This document shows positions 43,667 through 51,608 of a stretch of DNA of 64,000 bases, in pieces (the stretch's first letter is position 1; each line of letters begins with the position of its first letter). Under the pieces are notes generated by a model that saw nothing but the letters and a program-made list of their open reading frames with translations, ran no database searches and was not told the DNA's origin. The DNA is from an uncultured Nocardioides sp. Its GTDB lineage: Bacteria; Actinomycetota; Actinomycetes; Propionibacteriales; Nocardioidaceae. Both the position numbers and the translations under genes were made by a program. The stretch is taken from positions 1 to 64,000 of the forward strand of contig NZ_CANKYS010000015.1 in the NCBI RefSeq assembly GCF_947488025.1, written 5' to 3'.

Positions 43667-46600
43667 CGAGGCAGCTACCGCTCTGCTACAGGACAGATAC
43701 CTACGTGCCGAGATCGAGGCCCTGCGTATCTCGGCACTGCAGCGTCGCATGCTCGGACGTTCTATGGACGTCGAAACCTTCAACACTTCGAGGCTTCAGC
43801 GAAACCTAGTTTCGCTCGCACGCGCGGTTCGTCGCGCGGCAGCCAGCACCGAAGGCGTTCCTGACAGTGATGTAAGAAACGCAGCGAGGTTCGTCGCGCG
43901 CAGCTACGAGCAGCTCGCGGAAGCGCGGTCCGTAAACCGGTCGTCGATGCTGATGCTTGCCGCCGTCAATTACGAACTTGCTGGCTACCAGGCCAACGCA
44001 GCCACGTTGGCCCGTCTCGCGTCCGATGTTTCGAGGCTGCCCCTCACTCAGACACCAGATCTCGAGCAGTTGGTATCCCTGTTCCTGCAGAGGAGATTCC
44101 TTAGGCTGAGCCGCAGCGCGGACTCCTTGACAGTCGCTCGAGACGTAACTGTTGAGGCGGGGACCGTCCTCGAGGCCGCCAACCTTCTGACGCAACAAGC
44201 GCTCGCTAAGGCCAGCACATACTTTCTAAATGGCCAAGCTAGCGCTCTGCTCGAAGCTAAAGATGACCTAGAAGTAGTCCACGGGGCGATGGTCGAAATC
44301 GGCGCGGCTCCGCAGAGCCTCCTCGTAAATGGCCTTCGGTCAATCTTGCCTCGTCTTGAAACCACCAGCATCTGGTCCAATCTGTGGCCCCGCCTACCCG
44401 AGAGCCGTTTGTGGAATCGGTATCTGATGACTCTGGGCCGAGGCATGGGATCAGGAGGCGTTTTGGATGCGCGCTCAATTAGTGAGTTGTGGCCATCACA
44501 GTTGCGGGCCCTCAACGAAGGGATTTTGAGCCCAAGTTCTCGGGTGGTCAGGATGCCCACCAGCGCCGGCAAGACACGTGTCGCCGAGATGGCGATCGTT
44601 CACGCCTTGGCGGTCCGACCCGGGGCCAAGGCCTTATACGTCGGGCCGTTCAACGCGCTTACTAACGAGGTCACTGCTGGACTCAACGATCTCTTCGTAG
44701 ACCTTGGGCTGTCGGTTTCGTCTCTGCCAGGAAACTACGAACTGTCGGCAGTAGACGAAGATGCTCTGGACGACGACTTGTTGGTTCTAACGCCTGAAAA
44801 ACTAGACCAGCTCTTGCGTTCCAACAGCCAGTTTATCGACGAGATCGACGTCGTTGTATTGGACGAGGGTCACGTCGTGGGCGAAGACAATCGTGGCCCA
44901 AAGTACGAGTTGGTAATCAGTCGCCTTCGACAACGTCGTCCCGACACGAAGTTCGTGGCGCTGAGCGCAGTGGTGCCTGATGAGACTCTACGGGAATTCA
45001 GCGAGTGGCTCCGCGCGTCCGAGAACCCAGTGTCGTCACAATGGCGGCCCACGGAACAGCGTCTGGCACTTCTGCGCTGGAAGGGCTCGAGCGGCGACCT
45101 TGTATACACACAACCAGGGCGTATGCAACATCAGTCGCCGGAGCGCTCATGCAGCGCATCGAGTACGCAGACCTGACGGAAGGGGAGGTTCCAACGCCGC
45201 TCCGCCCGCGTGGGATACCTCGAAGCGCCCTCGTCGCCGAAGAGTGGCTGGGAGGAGACCATAAGGTCACTCAGTACCTCCGCAACGGAATCGGCGTCCA
45301 CTATGCAGCCTTGCCTGGCCCTGTGAAAGCAGCAATCGAAGAGGACTTCCGGGACCGCAAGCTTGCAGCTCTGGCCGCGACTCCAACGCTTGCCCAGGGC
45401 GTGAACCTGCCAATTCGGACGCTCATCGTCCATACAACGCGACGATATGATGATGAGGCAAGTGAGCAGATATCCCTAACGGCGCGCGATTTTTGGAATA
45501 TCGCCGGCCGCGTCGGCCGCGCTGGTGCCGAGACGGAAGGCACCGTTGTGTTCTTAAGTTTTGGCCGAAACGACGAAGAAGATTACCGCTACTTCGAGGC
45601 CTCGAGGAATGATGTCGAAAGGGTCACAAGTGCGCTTTTCCGGATGCTCAACGACCTAGTTACCAACCGGATCTCCAGAACTTCGATCGCACGTAAGCTG
45701 GACGCTGAAATGCTCGCGCTATTGGTTGAAGAAGGCGAATCTGCGCTTACCCCGGAGGGGCTTAAAGAAGCCCTTGGAGATACGCTGTTCGAGATTCAGG
45801 GGCGCACGGAGCACCGCTCGTCCGATCCGCTGTGGAGGGTGATGGCCGATACCTCGTCAGCGATCTCGGCCATGGTGACAGACGATGATCTCAGAGCGGT
45901 TTATGCCAGCACCGGTTTGTCAGCAGTGAGCTGTACCGAGATAAGCCGCCACATTGCGGCACACCAAGACGAACTCGCGGCGGCTTTCGAGTCCGTACAG
46001 GACTGGAAGAGTGTCCGCGAGCTTCTGCTGGACGGTCTAGTTGCGTGCAGAGAAATGAACCCACGAACGTCTATCGACGCGGGTCACGAGCAGGTGCTCG
46101 ACCATTGGCTGACGGGGAGGAGCGTGTTTGACATCGCCAAGACTTTCGATGTCGACCCGATCCGTCTGACCACGTTCGTTGAGGATTTCTTTGGATATCG
46201 ACTTCCTTGGGGCCTTTCCGCTTACCTGAGAATTTGTGCGCATGTTCTGCAACTCGAATCTGTTCCTGGCCATCTTGAGCAGCTGCCGCTGCAGATCCGC
46301 TACGGCGTCCCTTCCCTGACTGCGTCGTGGGTGATGGCCTTAGGAGTTGACTCGCGGGTGCTTGCGGTCACGCTCGCGGACGCGTTCGAGCGCACCGGGC
46401 GTGCCCGATCGCCGGGTGCACTCCGGAGGTGGCTGACCAGCCTGGACGTGGAAGACCTTGCAGACCAGTTCGAGATTTCGTTGGCAGCACTGCCGACCGT
46501 TCGTCAGGTGGCGTTGCGCGCAAGTGGTAACGACTTGATGCGTAGTTACTACGGCGGCCAAGACCTATTTCCCCTCACTGTGACCGTGTTTGCTCGGGCT

Positions 46601-46852
46601 AGGATTGAGACGAAGGGTCTTCTTGCAGGGCTCACGGCGGGCATGCCAGTTGAAGTTCGTCGAGACTACGAGGGAGCACACCGGAACGGGGTAGTCCTGC
46701 TCGTCGATGACAAGGTGATATCGCGTCTGCCGCGGTCCGAAAGCGACGCAATCGCAATTGAAATGGATGCTGGGCGTGCTGTTGATGCCATCGTGCAGAG
46801 TGTCTCTAGCAAGGACGCGCAGTCCTACCGTATTGGGATCGTCCTCCGCTAG
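43656..46852 (+). pseudogene. hamB: Hachiman-like helicase HamB, frame broken between helicase motifs III and IV
   Basis: An N-terminal helical region of about 290 residues is followed by a Ski2-like helicase: MPTSAGKTRVAEM (motif I), VVLDEGHVVG (II), ALSAVVPDETL (III) and the conserved WRPTEQRL. This frame stops at 45174. Motif IV-like TTRAYATSVAGAL, TPTLAQGVNLPIRT (V) and NIAGRVGRAG (VI), plus a 400-residue C-terminal part, continue in another frame from about 45110 to 46852. The total of 3,197 nt fits a net one-base loss. The spacing between WRP and motif IV also looks about 20-30 residues short of Ski2-like enzymes, so a small deletion is possible. As read, only a 506-residue truncated HamB is made. 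Confidence 0.75.
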
Positions 46853-46856
46853 CGCA

Positions 46857-46874
46857 GATCCGAGATGGCGGATC
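46857..46874. terminator. Hairpin between hamB and the integrase
   Basis: GATCCG (46857-46862) pairs with CGGATC (46869-46874) over a 6-nt loop, in the 53-bp gap between two convergent gene ends. Confidence 0.45.
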
Positions 46875-46905
46875 GCTGGCCCTAAATAGCGCGTGCAATC
46901 GACTG

Positions 46906-48039
46906 TTATAGCGCGTCAGCCTCAGTATCACCGTCCATGCGGCGACCAAGTACGGAGTCGATCGCCTCTCGGGTTCGGTCGTCGGAGTCCGGCCAGAGGT
47001 GGCTGTAAGTGTCGAGGGTTTCGGATGCAGAAGCGTGTCCGAGGCGTGCCTGGACCGTCTTGACTGATTCGCCGTACCGGATGAGCAGCGAGGCGTAGTA
47101 GTGGCGCAGGGCGTGCATGCCGGGACCGGTGGCTTGGTTGAGTCCAGCCACCCTCGCGACAGGACGCCAGACATGGCCGAACGCTTGGCGGGTGATCGGG
47201 CGGCCGTCGAGCGTGAAGATGAGGTCGTCGTCGCCGATGTCGCGCGCCGCCAGATGACCGTTGAGTGCGTCGACGACGGTTGCCGGCAACGGGATCGTGC
47301 GATAGCTCGCCCGCGTCTTCAACGGCCCGAACTCCGTGACGCGATTTAGTCGCGTCAGGAGTTGTCGGTCGACGGTCACGACCGGGTTCGTGCCAAGCAG
47401 GCGGAGCCTGTTGCGGGTCAGCCCGAAGATCTCTCCTTGGCGCATCCCGGTGCCAGCGGCGAAGATGACCAGCGCCTTCAGGTCATCGGGCAGGTGCTCG
47501 CGCAGGGTCTCGACCTGGCCGGTGGTGAGCGGCATGATCCGCCGTCGTTCGACGCGCGGAAGCCGAGTGCCCTCGCAGGGGTTAGCCATGATCCTGCGGT
47601 CGCGGATCGCTGAGCGGAAGATCCCCGACACCACCCCGTGGATCACGCCGACGGTTGCAGGCGCCAGCGGCTTCCGCTTGGCGGCCCGGTCCCCCGTGCC
47701 GAGGAGCTTGACCCACGCCTGCACCTCCGACGGCAGGACGCTGCCGATCGGCCGGGCGCCGAAGATCGGGTAGACGTGTCGCCTGAGCACGGACTCGACG
47801 TACGCCTCACTGGTGGGTCGGTGCACCTGAGCGGTTCGCCACTGCTCGGCGTACTCCTTGAAGGTGATCTTGCCGGCGCGGGGATCGACGTACTGGCCGA
47901 TGACGATGGAGGTCGTCACCTCGTCGATCCACCGCTGCGCGTCGAGCTTCCGGGTGAAGTGCTTTGCGTGCTCCTGGCCGGCTTCGTCGCGGTAGCGCGC
48001 ACGCCACCTGCCGTCCGGCCGCTTCTGGATGTTGGCCAT
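46906..48039 (-). CDS. int: Tyrosine-type site-specific integrase
   Basis: 377 residues. An AP2-like arm-binding start (QKRPDGRWRARYRDEAGQEH) is followed by the SAM-like core-binding domain (TFKEYAEQWRTAQVHRPTSE) and the catalytic domain with GTGMRQGEIFGL (first Arg), GMHALRHYYASLL (His-x-x-Arg), LGHAS and DTYSHLWP (nucleophile Tyr). All catalytic residues are present. It should recombine the 26-bp rnpB core, using its N-terminal domain on the AGTCCGCA arm sites. It is 28 bp downstream of the xis-like gene on the same strand. It lies about 5 kb from the left and 10 kb from the right att site. Confidence 0.93.
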   Translation of the reverse strand: MANIQKRPDGRWRARYRDEAGQEHAKHFTRKLDAQRWIDEVTTSIVIGQYVDPRAGKITFKEYAEQWRTAQVHRPTSEAYVESVLRRHVYPIFGARPIGSVLPSEVQAWVKLLGTGDRAAKRKPLAPATVGVIHGVVSGIFRSAIRDRRIMANPCEGTRLPRVERRRIMPLTTGQVETLREHLPDDLKALVIFAAGTGMRQGEIFGLTRNRLRLLGTNPVVTVDRQLLTRLNRVTEFGPLKTRASYRTIPLPATVVDALNGHLAARDIGDDDLIFTLDGRPITRQAFGHVWRPVARVAGLNQATGPGMHALRHYYASLLIRYGESVKTVQARLGHASASETLDTYSHLWPDSDDRTREAIDSVLGRRMDGDTEADAL

Positions 48040-48067
48040 GGCTCCTCGGAACGAGGTGGGTGAGTTG

Positions 48068-48298
48068 TCAGAGAGCGCCTTGCTGCTGGCGGCGCTGCTC
48101 GCGGATGAACCGCCGCACGTCGCCGACCGTGGTGACGAGGTGACGGCCGATCTTGAAGAACTCAGGGCCGACCCCGCGCTGGCGCCACCAGCGCATCGTG
48201 TTGATCGGCACCCTGAGGATGTCAGCGACCTCGGACAGTGTCATCAGCTCTTCAGCATCGCGCTCGGGAAACGGAACATGGGTCGTTGTGGTGGTCAC
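48068..48298 (-). CDS. Excisionase-like small helix-turn-helix protein
   Basis: About 76 residues from a GTG at 48298 with a GGAGGAACCC ribosome site. After a Thr-rich start, LMTLSEVADILRVPINTMRW with WRQRGVGPEFFKIGRHLVTT is a MerR/Xis-type winged helix, and the tail VRRFIREQRRQQQG is basic. Such proteins bend DNA at att arms and push integrase towards excision. The position directly before int fits a xis. A role as a general regulator cannot be ruled out. Confidence 0.8.
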   Translation of the reverse strand: MTTTTTHVPFPERDAEELMTLSEVADILRVPINTMRWWRQRGVGPEFFKIGRHLVTTVGDVRRFIREQRRQQQGAL

Positions 48299-48396
48299 GG
48301 GTTCCTCCGTAGGTGTGGTGATGGTCCGTTGGAGTAGCAACCCCACGCCGATGGATTCGGACGTCCGCGTGCGACCGTCGGTGAGGTCTGTGTGCC

Positions 48397-50959
48397 TCAC
48401 CGTCCGACGCCAGACCCCTGCGCTGGCTGCGCCTGCGGATAGCGCAGTTCCTCCGGGCGACGCGCTACCGGCGCCGGCGGTCGGAGCGCGGCCCGCCTCG
48501 GTGCAGTGGGGCCGTACCGGTCGATGTCCTCGGCCGCACGACGGGCAGCGTGCGTCGGTCCGAGGTCGGCGCGGTCGCGGCCGAACACCTCAACCCACTG
48601 ACGGCGCGCGTCGTCCTCGGTCTCAGCGACCAGGTGCGCGACGTTGCGCTCGCGCCCGCGGGTCATCCCGACGTACGTCGACGCGGCGCCGCTGTGCTCG
48701 CCGACCAGCACGTGCGAGGTCGGGACGGTCGAACCTTGCGCGCCGTACGCCGTGGTGGCGAAGGCGAGCTCGAGGTGCCGACGCGCATAGGTCGCGGGGA
48801 GGACGCGACGTCCTGCGTCGCCGAAGACTTCGACCGAGTCCGGTCGCGCAGCAACGACGGTCCACCTCTCCCGGTTGGCGACCCCGAGCTCGCTGTCGTT
48901 GCGACGAGTTGCCACCCGGTCTCCCACCGCGATTCGCTCGCCCGCGGAGGTGACGAGGACGTCGGGGTCCTCCCCTCTGCTGGCGTGCACGTGGTGGACC
49001 AGACTGTTGATCCGCGTGACCTGCTCGCGGGTGTCGGCTACGACGAGCTCGCCGCTCGAGGCAAGCGCGGCGAGGGGCGGCGACCCGTTCGACCTCGCTG
49101 GCGTGCACCACCACGAGCCCACGACGCGCCAGCTCGTCGAACACCTCGTCAGGTCGGGCGCCAGTGCGCATCCGCAGCGACAGGTCGGCGTACTCCGGAT
49201 CGGCGAAGCGATGGACGCCCTCGAGCTCGACCAGCCGACTCGGCGCGAACCGGGCCGCCAGGTCGAGCACTCCCCCGCGTCCGACCGCCGGTAGCTGATG
49301 CCGGTCGCCGACCAGCGTCACCCGAGCACCCGTGGCGTCGGCCAGCTCGAGCAGTGCGCGGGCCGCGTCCTGGTCGAGCATCCCGGCCTCGTCGACGACC
49401 AGGAGGGTGCGGCGATCGAGGCGCGGCGCGTCGGGTGCCGGCTCCGCGCGCCCCCAGCGCCTGTCCTCGTCCCAGCGGTAGCCGTGCTGGTGCAGGAGCC
49501 AAGCCACGGAGTACGCCGCGGTGCCGACCTCGGCCGACGCGACCTGAGCAGCCTTGCGGGTCGGCGTCACGATCAACATCCGTCCACGGCGTGCCTCGAC
49601 CTCTGCTCGCTTCGCAGCCAACCGACGCGTCTTGCCGGCCCCGGCGGCACCTTCGACCACGGTGATCGTCCTCTCGTCGGCGCGTTGAGTGATGCGGGCA
49701 ACGAGTTCACGCTCAACCGCCAAGACGCGAGGTGACGTGTGGGCTCTGACGTGCGCCGGGACGTCGTTGCGACCGAGCAGCAGCGAGGAGGCTTCGAGCA
49801 CCCGCGCTGCGAGGTCCTCGGCCAGCTCTCGGCGGACAGCGCCGTCGACGACCACTTCGGCCGACGCAATCAGCTTCTCCACCTCACCGCGAGCGTCCGC
49901 ACCGTTCCACGCCGACCGTCGCGAGCCGAGCCTCGTGAGCGCCCTGTCGACGATGACTTCTCGGTCCAGCTCCCCCGGTCGGACCGTGACGAGATGACGC
50001 GGCCGGGAGGGTGCAACGAATCCCAGGTCGTCGAGCTCGTCCGACCACCGCTCGCGCAGCTGGTCGCCCGACACTGGGATGACCTTGTCCGGGCGGGCCT
50101 CGGACCAGGCGCGCCGGTCCCACGACTGCCGCAGGGTCGGACCCGGCTCCTCGCCGGGATGGTCCGCACGCCAGCTGGCCTCGTAGCGGTCGATGTTGGT
50201 CTCAATCTGTCGTGCCCGCGCGCTGAACGCTCCGGCGTACGCCTTCAGCTCGACGATCTCGCCGCCGCCGTCGTCGAGGGAGTAGCCGTGCGATGCCAGC
50301 GCCGCTCGGAACTGAGGGTCAGTCATCACCGCGGCGTGCCCGATCCCGTTGATTGCCTCGAGGCTGTCGCGGATCCCCACCGTGTGCAGTCCGCGCCACG
50401 ATCCGGCCGCCTTCACCCGCGCGTTGATCTGGAGATGAAGGTGCCGGTGCGGATCACCGGCACGTGAAGTGAAGTGACGTACAACGGCAGCCTCGATCTG
50501 CTCGACCGGGACTTGCACCTGGCGGTCGCGCGGTCCTACGCGAGTGGTCGCGTGCTGGGCCAGCCAGCTGATGATCTCCGCCGCAGCGCGATCCTGCGCA
50601 GCGTCGTACGCCTCCGCGACCTCAGGGTGCAGCGCCGCGGCGATCGACCAGGTCTTGGGTCCGTTGACGGTGACCTCGACAAACCGGACCGCTTGGGCGT
50701 TAGAGCGGAGCCGGCCCTTCGCTGCACCGGACTCGACGTCGTATCCCGCCACCCACCGCTCGTACGTTGGGCCATCCATGTCGTCGCGTCGCTGCACGAG
50801 GCTCGACCGGGCGACGAGACGCTGCGCCAGGCCGGTCCCCTCTGCCAGGTAGTAGTCATCTGCTCGGGACCGGTCGGCCTCGACGTAGGTGCGCGCGGCT
50901 GCGGCACTGCCGCGATAGATCTTCATCCCACCGTGCACCCGAGACGCCCCCATCGACAT
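48397..50959 (-). pseudogene. MobF relaxase/helicase (TraA-like), single-base frameshift
   Basis: The N-terminal relaxase (MKIYRGSAAAARTYVEADRS, Tyr-rich DDYYLAEGTG, and the metal-binding HFTSRAGDPHRHLHLQI three-His motif near residue 165) is followed by a helicase with GAAGAGKTRRLA (Walker A) and LLVVDEAGMLDQD (Walker B) and DRHQLPAVG. The frame is lost at a GGGG run, 49074-49077: removing one base joins VVVHASEVERVA to ALASSGELVVADTREQ and to the final helicase motifs (FATTAYGAQGST, TYVGMTRGRE). The 2,563-nt length equals 854 codons plus one. As read it would lack the end of the helicase. Intact, it would nick an oriT and unwind the element for transfer. Confidence 0.8.
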
Positions 50960-51222
50960 CCATCGACAACCACGAATCCGCAGGTCAGACGGCCTTTTCC
51001 GTGCTATCCCTCACGGAAATTCGTAGCATGCGTGCCGCTTATTTGGTGGGGAAGAGAGACGCTTAGCAGGGAGGCATCGAGGGCCCGTTGATGTGTAGCA
51101 ATGGCTGCTGATAGCGAGCCCAGGCGACTGGCTTGGCTGGATCAATGCGTGCGCGGTCACAGGGCGATTTCGAAGCGACTGATTGCGGGACGGCGCCCCT
51201 AGCCTGCGCTTACGCTCGGTTC
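50960..51222. other. Non-coding gap upstream of the relaxase, with a copy of the end motif
   Basis: 263 bp without a gene. CGCAGGTCAGA at 50979-50989 matches the motifs near both element ends. The inverted pair TTTTCCGTG...CACGGAAA at 50995-51017 forms a short dyad. These features, directly upstream of a MobF gene, make it the best candidate for an oriT or relaxase promoter/operator region. Confidence 0.4.
51211..51216 (+). promoter_or_regulatory. Leaderless-type -10 box for the small membrane protein
   Basis: TACGCT lies 6 nt before the ATG at 51223, and no ribosome site is present. Confidence 0.5.
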
Positions 51223-51534
51223 ATGAGCACATGGGGGAACAATGAGCCCGCGCCGGCCGGCCAAGCAGCGAGTCGCACGCCAGCGCAGAACTACGCCGGT
51301 GAAGTTGGGCGGTTCGTGAGGACCATCAGGGGGACTCGCATTGCGCTGCTGGCCCTCATTGCACTCGGTACGTTGTTCATGGCGCTGGCGTCATCGGACC
51401 TCGCGCTTTTCGCCGTGCTGTACGGATTGGTATCAGGCCTATTCGTTCACGTGGTCCTCGGCTGGCTCGAGCACAGCCTTGGCTTACTGTCCGGCATCTA
51501 TCTCAACGGACAGGCCAAGCCGCCCGCCGCCTGA
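51223..51534 (+). CDS. Small membrane protein, 103 residues
   Basis: A polar N-terminus (about 35 residues) precedes two hydrophobic helices: GTRIALLALIALGTLFMALA and LALFAVLYGLVSGLFVHVVL, then LEHSLGLLSGIYL. The ATG at 51223 is placed 6 nt after a TACGCT box. Not recognised. It is the only gene between the relaxase and the restriction operon and is transcribed opposite to both. A role in entry exclusion or the envelope is only a guess. Confidence 0.6.
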   Translation: MSTWGNNEPAPAGQAASRTPAQNYAGEVGRFVRTIRGTRIALLALIALGTLFMALASSDLALFAVLYGLVSGLFVHVVLGWLEHSLGLLSGIYLNGQAKPPAA

Positions 51535-51608
51535 TTCAGACGGACGGTCGCGCTTGGTGAGGCAAGGCGAAGGCAGGTTAAGAGGGATGAGCGGACGTGC
51601 CTCCCCGT

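Noticed and set aside
50995..51017. Attachment site or second element border before mobF.
   Set aside because: The dyad and the shared motif are present, but there is no copy of the rnpB core here, so an oriT or operator is more likely than a border.
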